Source of the DNA: Mycobacterium triplex
Lineage (GTDB): Bacteria > Actinomycetota > Actinomycetes > Mycobacteriales > Mycobacteriaceae
Assembly: GCF_000689255.1 (NCBI RefSeq)
Contig: NZ_HG964446.1
Span: 3,578,734-3,642,733, forward strand
DNA length: 64,000 nucleotides
Direction of reading: 5' to 3'
The notes beneath the pieces are model-generated. The model made no database searches and was not told the DNA's origin. It saw only the letters and a program-made list of their open reading frames with translations. Shown piece by piece: positions 1 to 8,140 of the stretch. Position 1 is the first letter of the stretch, and each line of letters begins with the position of its first letter. The position numbers were made by a program, and so were the translations under genes.

Positions 1-132
1 GTCGGCCCCGGACAGGCCCGATTCCTGCAGGCCCCGGTTCAGGTGTGCGACGAGTTGGTGATGCGCGTGCATGAAGGCCCGCCAGGCACGGTCTTCACGA
101 GCGTTCAGCCAGTTCGCTTCCATCGAACTCAT
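1..132 (-). CDS. MarR-family regulator, 5' part only
   Basis: The reverse strand from position 132 reads MSSMEANWLNAREDRAWRAF and continues open to the window edge (44 codons). The opening, an aromatic-rich helix followed by a HAHHQLVAHLNRGLQESG-like segment, is typical of MarR-family winged-helix regulators. A second ATG lies at 123. The rest of the gene, including the DNA-binding wing, is outside the window. It is transcribed away from the oxidoreductase remnant at 220, the usual arrangement for a MarR protein and its target. The family call rests on the N-terminus only. Confidence 0.6.
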   Translation of the reverse strand, partial: MSSMEANWLNAREDRAWRAFMHAHHQLVAHLNRGLQESGLSGAD

Positions 133-144
133 ACTATCTCAATT

Positions 145-187
145 GGTTGACACATCACCAATCCTTCATAAAGCTAAGTAGTCAACC
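145..187. promoter_or_regulatory. Candidate MarR operator between divergent genes
   Basis: GGTTGAC at 145-151 is repeated in inverted form as GTCAACC at 181-187. A second short inverted pair, TCAA/TTGA, lies at 140-150. The sites sit between the MarR start (132) and the remnant at 220, so autoregulation is a reasonable inference. No binding evidence is visible. Confidence 0.35.
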
Positions 188-219
188 TTTTAGATCCGCA
201 ACCAAGGCGGGGACACTTT

Positions 220-414
220 ATGAGCAGCATCAGCATCATCGGCTCGGGCAACATGGCCAGCGGCATAGGCGCTATGGCGGTCAAGGGCGGCAACACCGTC
301 GAGGTGATCAGCCGCGACCCAGCCAAAGCCGCGGCGCCGGGCCTGCTGGTGATGGGCCTGGCCCGCAATGGCCTGGGGGATTTCGACTCTTCCCTCGGCG
401 TACGGCTCAGCTGA
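220..414 (+). pseudogene. Internally deleted NADPH-dependent F420-reductase-like protein
   Basis: The 64-codon frame starts with a Rossmann nucleotide-binding motif (SISIIGSGNMASGIG, residues 3-17) and the NTVEVISRD strand that normally follows it. From about residue 39 it jumps to GLLVMGLARNGLGDFDSSLG, which resembles the C-terminal end of the same family. Family members are usually about 200 residues, so the middle seems to be lost by an in-frame deletion. The start at 220 follows a GGGGACACTTT segment. The protein is probably non-functional. Assignment of the tail is from memory of the family. Confidence 0.5.
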
Positions 415-599
415 GTTCAACACCGCATGCGGCCCTGGGAACTGCGGACGCACGGGGAGTAGTGATAGTGACTCACCTGGTCGGCGGCCTGCAGGTGTCG
501 ACATTCGAGCACGGCGAGGTCGAGTACAACCCGACGAAACCTTGCCGACGTACTCGCCCTGCATGCGGGGGAGCGGCTTAGGCGTCGCCAGTAACCGAC
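415..599. other. Non-coding or decayed spacer
   Basis: This stretch between the remnant and the GMC oxidoreductase stop codon has short open frames in several phases, one of which ends at 581. None is recognisable. It is probably decayed coding sequence linked to the remnant upstream. Confidence 0.3.
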
Positions 600-2285
600 T
601 TATCCGACAATCGCCCGCGCTGCGCGCTCTGCGATGAGCATGACCGGCGCGTTCGTGTTGCCGGAGATGATCGTGGGCATAGCCGACGCATCGACCACTC
701 GAAGGCCGGCGACGCGATACACGCGGCAGTCGGTGTCGAGCACCGTGGCGGCCGAATGCGGTCGCCCGTGGGCGTCGAAACTTCCCATCGCGCAGGTACC
801 CACCGGATGGAAAATAGTCGTACCGAGTTCACCGGCCGCCCGCTGCAGGTCTTCGTCGCTCACCAGTTGCGAGCCGGGAAGCAACTCTTGCGGGTCGTAC
901 CGCGCCAGCGCCGGCGCCGCCATGATCTGCCGGGTCATCCGGAGGCCCCGGACGGCGATTTGACGATCGGCGTCGGTCGACAGGTAATTGCAGAAGATCT
1001 TCGGGTAGGTCAGGGGATCTGCACTGGCCATGCGCACATGGCCTCGCGAGCTGGGTCGCAGATTGCAGACCGAGGGAGTGATCGCTCCGAAGGGGTGCAG
1101 GGGTTCGCCGAACTTCGGCAACGACAAGGGCTGCACATGCCACTCCAGATCGGCGCTTTCCAGGGCGGGGTCGCTCCTGGCGAAAGCCCCTAACGTAGAC
1201 GGCGGCATCGTCATGGGCCCCGATCGCAGCAGCAGGTACTGAAGTCCCATGCCCGCACGGGTGATCCAGTTCCGGTACAGCGTGTTGACGGTCGGGGCGC
1301 CCCGGATCCGGTAGATCGTTCGAAGCTGCAGGTGGTCCTGCAGGTTTTCGCCCACTCCCGGTAGATCGACGGCCACCGGCACGTGATGCTGGGTAAGCAG
1401 GCCGGCTGGGCCCAGACCCGAGACCTGCATCAGATGCGGTGAGCCAATAGCCCCAGCGCTGAGGATCACCTCGTGGCGGGCTCGGAGGTCGATGATCTGG
1501 CCGCCCCTGAGAAGCCGAAGGCCGGTGACGCGGCGCTGGGCCGTCGTCCAGGCACCGCGACGCTGATTTTCCGGGACCTGGTCGTCCATCAGAATCTGCA
1601 AGGCCTGGGTGTGTGTATAGACGGTGAGGTTCGACCGGTGAGCGATGGGATGCAGGAAGGCATCGGCCATCGACCAGCGACGACCACGCCGCTGGTTGAC
1701 GTGAAAGTACGCAGAGCCGGCGTTGACGCCCCGGTTGAATTCGTCGATCGGGTCGATGCCGACCTCGGCAGCGGCGGCCTGCCAGGCGTCCAAGATCTTC
1801 CAGCGCACACGTGGCCGCTCGACACGGATCTCGCCACCGGCGCCGTGGCAGTCGTCGGCGCCGCCGAAGTAGTCCTCCAACTTTTTGTAGATCGCCAGTG
1901 TCTCGCCTGGGGTGTCCGGGCCACCCCAAAGCCATCTCTCGTCGCCGGTGGCCTGCGCCCACCGGTCGTAGTCGCTCGCCTGTCCGCGCATGTGGATCAT
2001 GGCGTTGATCGACGAGCAGCCGCCGATCACCCGGCCGCGCGCGTAGTGAATGCTGCGGCCGGCCAGGCCTGGGTCGGCCTCGGTCGTGAAGCACCAGTCG
2101 GTGCGGGGGTTGGCGATGGTGTACAGATAGCCCACCGGCACCTTGATCCAGAACCAGTTGTCTCTGCCGCCCGCCTCAATCAGGAGCACACGGCGGTCAG
2201 GGTCGGCGCTGAGCCGATTGGCGAGCAGGCAGCCCGCACTGCCTGCTCCCACGATGATGAAGTCGAATTCGGCTACCGGGCTCAT
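600..2285 (-). CDS. GMC-family FAD oxidoreductase (choline dehydrogenase-like)
   Basis: This 561-residue flavoprotein probably oxidises an alcohol. The N-terminus carries the FAD motif IIVGAGSAGCLLANRLS (about residues 9-25). The GMC signatures YARGRVIGGCSSINAMIHMRG and GAIGSPHLMQVSGLGP follow. The C-terminal region has HPVGTCAMG and the substrate-domain motif SGNTNAPVMLIAERAA. The ATG at 2285 is preferred over 2318 because the extra 11 residues precede the FAD strand and look like leader sequence. The length is normal for the family. It stands alone. The substrate cannot be told. Confidence 0.9.
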   Translation of the reverse strand: MSPVAEFDFIIVGAGSAGCLLANRLSADPDRRVLLIEAGGRDNWFWIKVPVGYLYTIANPRTDWCFTTEADPGLAGRSIHYARGRVIGGCSSINAMIHMRGQASDYDRWAQATGDERWLWGGPDTPGETLAIYKKLEDYFGGADDCHGAGGEIRVERPRVRWKILDAWQAAAAEVGIDPIDEFNRGVNAGSAYFHVNQRRGRRWSMADAFLHPIAHRSNLTVYTHTQALQILMDDQVPENQRRGAWTTAQRRVTGLRLLRGGQIIDLRARHEVILSAGAIGSPHLMQVSGLGPAGLLTQHHVPVAVDLPGVGENLQDHLQLRTIYRIRGAPTVNTLYRNWITRAGMGLQYLLLRSGPMTMPPSTLGAFARSDPALESADLEWHVQPLSLPKFGEPLHPFGAITPSVCNLRPSSRGHVRMASADPLTYPKIFCNYLSTDADRQIAVRGLRMTRQIMAAPALARYDPQELLPGSQLVSDEDLQRAAGELGTTIFHPVGTCAMGSFDAHGRPHSAATVLDTDCRVYRVAGLRVVDASAMPTIISGNTNAPVMLIAERAARAIVG

Positions 2286-2510
2286 TTCGATATTGGACAA
2301 CGAAATAGGTTGGCGCACAACTGAAGAAGCAATTCTCTACCAGAGCCTATACGCCTCGCCGCGCAGTCCGAGAGCACGAATGTGTGCCGTGACCGTTAAG
2401 CATCGTTACCGCAATCGTGATCTCGCACTCGTATCTTTGGACAAACCAGAAGGCCGAAGCTATCGGCCTCCCAATGACGCCTATCGGCGTCCGCAAGCCT
2501 GGGGGCTGAT

Positions 2511-2747
2511 ATGACCACCGCAATCGCCGAGCACAATCTGGTCGACCAAGACGCGCGTGACGATCTCCTTTTGGCGGTTGCAAGCATCAACGCAGGTGCT
2601 CGTCGCAGGAACACCGTTCTCGTCGAGTCGAGGCCGCACTGGCGACTCACGGAAGCAGAGATCGTGCGCGCGTCGATCACCGTGATTTTGGTGGCCCTTG
2701 TGACGGTGATTGGCGTCTCCGCGGGCGCGATCTTGACGATGGGTTAG
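2511..2747 (+). CDS. Small single-pass membrane protein, function unknown
   Basis: The 78-residue frame starts with ATG behind a G-rich stretch (GGGGGCTGAT). It has a charged N-terminal half (about residues 1-50) and one clear hydrophobic segment (SITVILVALVTVIGVSAGAI, about 55-74). It lies between the divergent GMC gene and the MpaB-like gene. No family is recognised. A short frame in GC-rich DNA can be spurious, but the amphipathic-then-hydrophobic layout argues for a real product. Confidence 0.4.
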   Translation: MTTAIAEHNLVDQDARDDLLLAVASINAGARRRNTVLVESRPHWRLTEAEIVRASITVILVALVTVIGVSAGAILTMG

Positions 2748-3146
2748 CAGCGGGTACGGCCCGGCCCGGCGGCGGCCTCGCGGCGACGTCACCCTGGGTA
2801 CGACTCCGGCGGGATAGCACTCTCGTCCACTCGGTCAGGCAGCGGGCGATTCTGGTTTCGTGGCGAGGTGTTCTCCGAGCAGGCTCTAGATGCCGTGTGC
2901 AACAAGGGCTTTGACTTCCTGGGCGGGCGCATAGCTACCGGCGAACCCGTACGAAGACACCCTGAACGCGACATCGCCGCCGAGAAGGAAGTCAAAACCG
3001 GCGCCAAGGAACGACGCAAACCCAAGACACAGTCGACATAGCGATGGTTAGGTGATGAAGACATCAGCTACCCGAGGCTGGGGGTGTACACGTCCGGGTA
3101 CTGAGGTGAACCAATTAATGGGTATGGGGCAACGCAGGGAGTTGAC
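2748..3146. other. Intergenic stretch with one short unrecognised frame
   Basis: About 400 bases without a recognised gene. A GTG-initiated frame at 2868-3041 (57 codons) begins VFSEQALDAVCNKGFDFLGG and ends in a lysine-rich tail (KTGAKERRKPKTQST). Upstream codons stay open back to about 2811. It has no convincing ribosome binding site and may be the remnant of a larger gene. Confidence 0.3.
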
Positions 3147-4256
3147 GTGGCGGTCCGGGGTATCAGGGCACTTAAGAAAATCATGCAGACAACGTTCGAT
3201 CCAGAGCTCGTGATTCCGCAAGACACTACGGTGACGGAATTTACCGGCGATAACAGTTTGTCGCGGAAAGATCTTTTTCAGCATCCGATTCCCGCTGACT
3301 CCCTGATATGGAAGTATTGGGGGCGTCTTGATGTGATATTTTTCGGCAGCGGGGTGGTGGGCACCATTGCGGGGGCGTGGCCGCAGATGGCGAAAGCGAC
3401 CACGAATTCTGTTCTTTTCACCGGCGACAGTTCTTTCGGTGCGCGCGCCAAGATATATAAAGAACGGCGCCAGAGATCTCGTGAGTACATTTATGGCGCG
3501 GTGTACGGCGCTCCGGAGGACGCGAAGAAATACGGACTGAAGACTCGGAATATGCACAAGTCCGTCAAAGGCGCACTGCACGAGGGTACCTACCATGCCC
3601 TAAATGCGGAGACCTTCTACTTTGCCCATGTCACCTTCTTTTATCACCTATTGATCATAATAACTGAGCAGCTGTATTTCGACGGTTCCATGCCACGTGC
3701 GATGAAGGAGCAGCTATTTGAGGAATCCAAGGAGTGGTACAGCATGTGGGGGGTGGACGATAGCCCTCAGCCGGATACCTACGACAATTTCGAGCGGTAT
3801 CTGGAAAACATCGAGCATAATTATTTGGTGAACTCACAGGTAACTCAGGTCATGCTGGAACAATTTTTGGAGAGCCGCCCGGCGCCGCGGTGGTGGCCTG
3901 CAGTCATGAAAAAATTTGTGTGGCCCTGGTGGGCGGCGCGGCGGAATGTCGTTGCCAATAGTTTTCCGCCCCATGTGCGGGAGTTGTTCAACTTAGAGTG
4001 GACCTCCCAGGACGAGGAGATGACGCTCCGTTTTATGCGTATGTATCGGCGCCTCTACGCAGTTCTCGAGCGCCTAGTCCCGCAGAAGTATCTCTACTTG
4101 CCGATTGCGGTGGAAGGCTTTGAGCGGGAAGGGATCGATCCACGCAACATCACCCTGGAGTCCGCACAGCAAGCACTGCGGGAAAACCGCGCCCGCCGCG
4201 CCGCACAAGAAGATGCACCAGCAGGTGAGGCGAATGAGGTGCTTGCTTCCAGCTGA
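3147..4256 (+). CDS. MpaB/rubber-oxygenase type (DUF2236) protein
   Basis: The 369-residue product resembles DUF2236 proteins, the catalytic-domain family of MpaB-like and rubber oxygenases that bind heme b. Visible family features are the SLIWKYWGRLDVIFFGSGVVG segment, the GALHEGTYHALNAETFYFAHVTFFYHL region and a late ELFNLEWTSQDEEM segment. A GTG at 3147 is spaced about 6 bases from a GGAG and is taken as the start; ATG 3183 is the alternative. The gene is clearly richer in A/T than its neighbours (for example AAGATATATAAAGAA), which suggests acquisition by transfer. It stands alone and its substrate is unknown. Confidence 0.8.
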   Translation: MAVRGIRALKKIMQTTFDPELVIPQDTTVTEFTGDNSLSRKDLFQHPIPADSLIWKYWGRLDVIFFGSGVVGTIAGAWPQMAKATTNSVLFTGDSSFGARAKIYKERRQRSREYIYGAVYGAPEDAKKYGLKTRNMHKSVKGALHEGTYHALNAETFYFAHVTFFYHLLIIITEQLYFDGSMPRAMKEQLFEESKEWYSMWGVDDSPQPDTYDNFERYLENIEHNYLVNSQVTQVMLEQFLESRPAPRWWPAVMKKFVWPWWAARRNVVANSFPPHVRELFNLEWTSQDEEMTLRFMRMYRRLYAVLERLVPQKYLYLPIAVEGFEREGIDPRNITLESAQQALRENRARRAAQEDAPAGEANEVLASS

Positions 4257-4327
4257 TAAGTTGCTGGGCGGTGGTCTCGCCGTGGCCGGCAGAGCTGTCC
4301 GTAGGTCCGCATGTCGCGCACGATGAT

Positions 4328-4621
4328 GCTGAGCGCAGCGCGCGTCAGCAGCACCTACAACAAGCCGAGGCTGACTTTGACGTCGTTGCTTTCGACGACG
4401 ATTGCGCGCGGGCATTTGGCGGTGTTGACGGGGATGGGGTCGCTCAGAACGGCCGTGATGTTAAGTTGACATAAGCTGAGCGCAGCGCGCGTCAGCAGCA
4501 CCTACAACAAGCCGAGGCTGACTTTGACGTCGTTGCTTTCGACGACGATTGCGCGCGGGCATTTGGCGGTGTTGACGGGGATGGGGTCGCTCAGAACGGC
4601 CGTGATGTTAAGTTGACATAA
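4328..4621. repeat. Perfect 147-bp tandem duplication
   Basis: Positions 4328-4474 and 4475-4621 appear identical over the full 147 bp. Each unit begins GCTGAGCGCAGCGCGCG and ends ATGTTAAGTTGACATAA, whose core ATGTTAAGTTGACAT is an imperfect 15-bp palindrome. Each unit is open on the reverse strand for about 36 codons up to a TAG, and also in one forward frame ending at the TGA of AAGTTGA. The palindromic end and position next to the low-GC gene suggest a decayed mobile-element end, but no transposase is present. Confidence 0.85.
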
Positions 4622-4864
4622 TGTCGCTTATCGGCATAACCAATACACCGAGTTCGTGGGGGAACCTCATTGACATCCCGGTGCACGGGCTCGCATCAAC
4701 GACTCCTCGCCGGGCGGTTCACGGCGCTCGCCGCGCGTACGCCCGCGATCGACCACGGCCGGTCGTTGCGTCGCGATCGTCGCGACGACCGCGGCGATCG
4801 CACTTCAGCCCCCACACGGTCCGCCGGGCTCACGATTGCGCCGTCCGCGAGGTCGGCTCCGAAA

Positions 4865-4877
4865 CGTCACTGTGACG
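4865..4877. promoter_or_regulatory. Palindrome copy 1 (CGTCACTGTGACG)
   Basis: A perfect 6-bp inverted repeat around a central T, preceded by A. It is followed by AATT and, 8 bases on, CGGCAC, both also present after copy 2. The form suits a dimeric repressor site. The regulator is unknown. Confidence 0.55.
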
Positions 4878-5094
4878 AATTGTCCAGTGCGGCACTGCCC
4901 TTGAAGCGCCGCGGCCGCCGGGACGACAGCCGATACGATCGGACAACCCGCCGCGCAGCTGACCGATCCCGCGTCCGGGCGGAGATCTGTCGATGGCGCG
5001 ATTCATCACCTTCGCGGCCGTACTACTGCCCTGATCGGCCGTGGCCGCATGCCACAAAGCGCGGCCCCCTCGCCCGGACCCGGCGCCTACAATA

Positions 5095-5107
5095 CGTCAC
5101 TGTGACG
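5095..5107. promoter_or_regulatory. Palindrome copy 2 (CGTCACTGTGACG)
   Basis: Identical to copy 1 including the following AATT and a downstream CGGCAC. It lies about 60 bases upstream of the Zur-like box and about 100 bases upstream of the CobW-type start, so it could act on that promoter. Confidence 0.55.
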
Positions 5108-5165
5108 AATTCCACTGGGCGGCACGACATTTGGCCGAATCTTGGGCCCCGGATGACTGCGCCTT

Positions 5166-5185
5166 ATTGAAAATCATTAGCATTA
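5166..5185 (+). promoter_or_regulatory. Zur-like zinc regulatory box
   Basis: The sequence ATTGAAAATCATTAGCATTA contains the TGAAAATCATT core known from mycobacterial Zur sites. It is 25 bases upstream of a CobW-family gene, and in M. tuberculosis a CobW-like gene belongs to the Zur regulon. Zinc-responsive repression is therefore a well-grounded inference, not shown directly. Confidence 0.6.
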
Positions 5186-5209
5186 CCGTCTGAGACGGGA
5201 AGGACCAGT

Positions 5210-6238
5210 GTGCGAGCGATCCCTGTCATCTGCTTGACGGGCTATCTTGGTGCCGGCAAGACCAGTCTGCTCAACCATGTGCTGCGCAGTCCGGGAGCGC
5301 GAATCGGTGTCATTATCAACGACTTCGGCGAGCTCAACGTCGATGCCATGTTGGTGACCGGGCAAGTCGACGAGCCCGCCTCCATCGCCGGTGGCTGCAT
5401 CTGCTGCCTGCCCGACGACGGTGGGATCGACGAAGCGTTGACCAAGTTAGCCGATCCTCGGCTGAATCTGGATGCCGTCATCGTCGAGGCCAGCGGTGTG
5501 GCCGAGCCTGTTTCGGTGGCCCGGATCATCGGCTTCAGCGACGTTCCCGGCGTGCGGTTCGGCGGGCTGGTGGACGTCATCGATGCCACCACACACTTCG
5601 ACACGGTCGACGTCGGCCGTACCTCGCCGGCTCGCTACGGCGCGGCCTCTCTCGTCGTCGTCAACAAGCTCGACCAACTCCCCCACGACGATCGCCTTGC
5701 AACGGTTGAGCGGGTAGAACGACGCGTACGAGAACGCAATTCACGTGCCACCGTCGTCGGAGCGATCGGCGGCCAGATCGACCCGGCATTGCTCTACGAC
5801 GTAGCGGGAGCAGGCGAGGAGCCTGGTCAGCTTTCGTTGCGCGATCTGCTCGTCGATGCCACCACGGCTCCGATCGCCCACGACCACGAGAGCTTGCATG
5901 CCGACTCGGTCACCGCGACGAGCGATGGCGAAATCGACCCGGGCGCACTGATCGATTTGCTCGAAGACCCTCCCGCAGGTGTGTACCGGCTCAAGGGCGC
6001 CGTGGTGATGAGATACGGAAAAGGTTCGCCCACCTTTGCGGTAAATCTGGTCGGCAGCGCAATTCACATCGCGACCGCGACGCCCGGAGCGTTCGCCAAC
6101 TGCCTCGTTGCGATCGGCATGCACCTGGACACCGATGCCGTCCGAGCCCGACTCGATGCCGCGCTGCGGCCCTTCGCCGGCCCGCCCACCCTCGCGAATG
6201 CCCACCGCCTCAGGCAGTATCGACGACGCAGTCTTTAA
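5210..6238 (+). CDS. CobW/COG0523-family GTPase, probable zinc metallochaperone
   Basis: The 342-residue cytoplasmic protein has a Walker A motif GYLGAGKT (residues 11-18), the metal-binding motif GCICC (62-66) that defines COG0523 GTPases, and the guanine-specificity motif NKLD (152-155). A short His/Asp run (AHDHESLHAD) sits near 222-232 in the linker before the C-terminal CobW domain. The GTG start at 5210 follows GGGAAGGACC. The Zur-like box upstream points to zinc allocation under zinc starvation rather than cobalamin synthesis. Palindrome copies flank it on both sides. Confidence 0.85.
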   Translation: MRAIPVICLTGYLGAGKTSLLNHVLRSPGARIGVIINDFGELNVDAMLVTGQVDEPASIAGGCICCLPDDGGIDEALTKLADPRLNLDAVIVEASGVAEPVSVARIIGFSDVPGVRFGGLVDVIDATTHFDTVDVGRTSPARYGAASLVVVNKLDQLPHDDRLATVERVERRVRERNSRATVVGAIGGQIDPALLYDVAGAGEEPGQLSLRDLLVDATTAPIAHDHESLHADSVTATSDGEIDPGALIDLLEDPPAGVYRLKGAVVMRYGKGSPTFAVNLVGSAIHIATATPGAFANCLVAIGMHLDTDAVRARLDAALRPFAGPPTLANAHRLRQYRRRSL

Positions 6239-6269
6239 ATCCTCAAAAGGCCAGCGCCCCAAGGCATTA

Positions 6270-6282
6270 CGTCACTGTGACG
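6270..6282. promoter_or_regulatory. Palindrome copy 3 (CGTCACTGTGACG)
   Basis: The third exact copy lies between the convergent ends of the CobW-type gene (6238) and the AhpD-like gene (6303). It is also preceded by A. It is followed by TTTTGGGG, so it could double as a terminator hairpin with a T-rich tail. Confidence 0.5.
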
Positions 6283-6302
6283 TTTTGGGGCAGACGGGTG
6301 CT

Positions 6303-6881
6303 TCACCCGGTCGCAACGACCGACGCGGAGTTCCAGGGGGCCAGGCGCTCAGAGGAGCCGTTCGATTCGGGCAGATCGTCACTGACGTCCCACGTCGCCG
6401 AGAGCCGCCCGACACCCAAGGCTATAGCGCAGTGCAGGCCGAGCTCCACCAGTTGGTCCTCGCTGAAGTGCTGACGCAACTCGTCGTAGACCGTGTCGTC
6501 GATGGCGAGGTGGTTGGTCGCGAACAGCTCGGCGAAATGAAGAGCCGACCGCTCGGCGTCCGAAAGATTGTCCGCGTCGGCGGGCCGCTCCAGCGAGCAA
6601 ACCGCATCCTCGTCGAGGCCGTCGTCGATGGCACTTTGGTAGCGGACCGCGATGCAGCTACGGCACTGGTTGAAAAACGCGATGCGCAGTCGAACCAGTT
6701 CGAGAAGCCGGGGCGACAAACTCCCGCAGCTGCGAAGCGCGGCGGTCAACGCGCCCAGCGCCTCGGCCGCGGCGGGCAGGCGGCTAACGATGGAAGCGAC
6801 GCCGAGATTGATCCGATCGCCTTGACCGAGATCTTCGGTCGGCACGTCGGCAAAGGCTGCGGATGGCGCGATTCGTGTCAC
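6303..6881 (-). CDS. Carboxymuconolactone decarboxylase / AhpD-like protein
   Basis: The 192-residue all-helical protein carries the AhpD-type redox motif in ELVRLRIAFFNQCRSCIAVR, with Cys73 and Cys76 counted from the chosen start. This pattern is seen in peroxidase-like CMD proteins. The GTG at 6881 is preferred because GAGGAG lies 8 bases upstream; longer frames to 6947 have no such site. It is divergent from the LysR gene at 7093. A role in peroxide or thiol stress is inferred from the CxxC only. Confidence 0.8.
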   Translation of the reverse strand: MTRIAPSAAFADVPTEDLGQGDRINLGVASIVSRLPAAAEALGALTAALRSCGSLSPRLLELVRLRIAFFNQCRSCIAVRYQSAIDDGLDEDAVCSLERPADADNLSDAERSALHFAELFATNHLAIDDTVYDELRQHFSEDQLVELGLHCAIALGVGRLSATWDVSDDLPESNGSSERLAPWNSASVVATG

Positions 6882-7092
6882 TGCATCGTCTCCTCTGTGC
6901 ACCTGTCGGGGCCCCTGCAGTATCGCCATTCGAACGGTCAGTGGCAATCATCGCGCCGGCATGAATCCGTGTGCGCCTGCAGCGCACGCAATGCGGCATG
7001 ACGGGTGTTACATCTCGATGGAGCATGTGCACAGCATCGGGTCCAGCGATGACCTCTGACATGTTCCTCAACTCCATTGACAGGGTGTGCGG

Positions 7093-8010
7093 ATGGAACT
7101 ACGCCAGCTCGAATACTTCATCGCCGTGGCAGACGAAATGAACTTTTCGCGCGCGGCGCAACGAGTTCACGTCGTTCAATCCGCCCTGTCCACGTCGGTG
7201 GGCAAGCTGGAGCGCGAACTCGGCGTGGAATTGTTCAACCGATCCAGGCAGCAGATCAAACTGACCCCGGCGGGCGAGTTGTTCCGCGAGCATGCGCGTC
7301 GCATCATCCATAGCGCTCGGCTGGCAAAGGATTCGATCAACGACTACCTCGGCGAGTTGTCCGGGACCGTCGAAGTCGGTTCACTCATATCCTTTGGGGC
7401 GCTGGACGTCCCCCGCGTGTTGGGCGAATTCCACCGTACTTATCCCTTCGTCCAGATCATGCTGCGACTGAGCCCGGCGGGTTCGATGCCGCATCTGTCG
7501 GCGATTGCCGCCGGCTCGCTCGACCTTGCCTTCATCTCCGCGCCGGACCGCTTCCCGACAGGTATCGATATGCGGCTCTTGGCCGAGGAGCCGATGTTCT
7601 TTGTCTGCAGGCCTGATCATCGCCTGGCGCAGCGCGACCGCATCGGCATCCTCGAGCTTGCCCACGAGAACCTGATCGGCTTCCCCGCCGAATTCGGTCT
7701 GCGCCGCGTCGTGGAGAACGCCTTCACCGCGGCCGGCATCACGGCGCGTACTCGGTACGAAGCGGCGGTCAACTACGGGGTCGCATCCAGTTTGGTGCAG
7801 CACGGATTGGGCACCATGTTCATGCCCGCCAGCGACGCCAGCCGTTTTCCGGACCTGCGTGCGGTGCCGTTGCAGCCAGAAATCGTGTGGCCGATCTACC
7901 TTGCGATGGGCGGGCCGGCGCAGATGTCGCCGGCCGCCGCCAAGCTCGCCGAGCTGATCCTGGCCTCGGCACCTCGTCCCGGGCAGCAGCCGACAAGCCA
8001 ATCGACCTAG
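7093..8010 (+). CDS. LysR-family transcriptional regulator
   Basis: The 305-residue protein has the N-terminal winged helix (MELRQLEYFIAVADEMNFSRAAQ, then SALSTSVGKLERELGVELFNR, about residues 1-60) and a substrate-binding domain from about residue 90. The ATG at 7093 is preferred over the GTG at 7087 because LysR proteins usually begin MELRQL. It is divergent from the AhpD-like gene, and the 211-bp spacer would be expected to hold the control sites for both. The inducer is unknown. Confidence 0.9.
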   Translation: MELRQLEYFIAVADEMNFSRAAQRVHVVQSALSTSVGKLERELGVELFNRSRQQIKLTPAGELFREHARRIIHSARLAKDSINDYLGELSGTVEVGSLISFGALDVPRVLGEFHRTYPFVQIMLRLSPAGSMPHLSAIAAGSLDLAFISAPDRFPTGIDMRLLAEEPMFFVCRPDHRLAQRDRIGILELAHENLIGFPAEFGLRRVVENAFTAAGITARTRYEAAVNYGVASSLVQHGLGTMFMPASDASRFPDLRAVPLQPEIVWPIYLAMGGPAQMSPAAAKLAELILASAPRPGQQPTSQST

Positions 8011-8140
8011 CCAGAAGCCTCCTCGCGGCCCCATCTCCGAAGTTGATGGCTCGGATCAGAACCATTCATTGGACACGATGATGCTGGGTTGCTCTGATGA
8101 AGAGACACAACCGAGCTCAGAGATTACGAGGTTGACGATC

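Larger units (their letters stand above)
4622..5165. other. Long intergenic region upstream of the CobW-type gene
   Basis: About 540 bases hold no gene that can be supported. The region has two copies of a 13-bp palindrome (4865-4877, 5095-5107) and hairpin-rich GCGATCG/CGATCGC segments around 4770-4800. A short frame at 4993 starts like a signal peptide but stops after 13 codons. Confidence 0.5.

Noticed and set aside
1473..2324. A 283-codon open frame opposite the GMC oxidoreductase
   Set aside because: The GMC motifs on the other strand are unambiguous and this frame has no domain.
4621..4875. An 84-codon frame after the tandem duplication
   Set aside because: Arg/Ser/Pro-rich composition with no domain and no ribosome binding site; it also runs through a palindrome.
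4993..5186. Signal-peptide-like start MARFITFAAVLLP, then TGA, then SAVAACHKARP, suggesting a lipoprotein with an in-frame stop or selenocysteine
   Set aside because: The sequence after the TGA has no recognisable domain, no SECIS-like element was seen and mycobacterial lipoproteins do not use selenocysteine. At most it is a relic.
6108..7001. A 297-codon frame opposite the AhpD-like gene
   Set aside because: The CxxC protein on the other strand has a start with a good ribosome binding site; this frame begins inside the CobW-type gene and has no domain.
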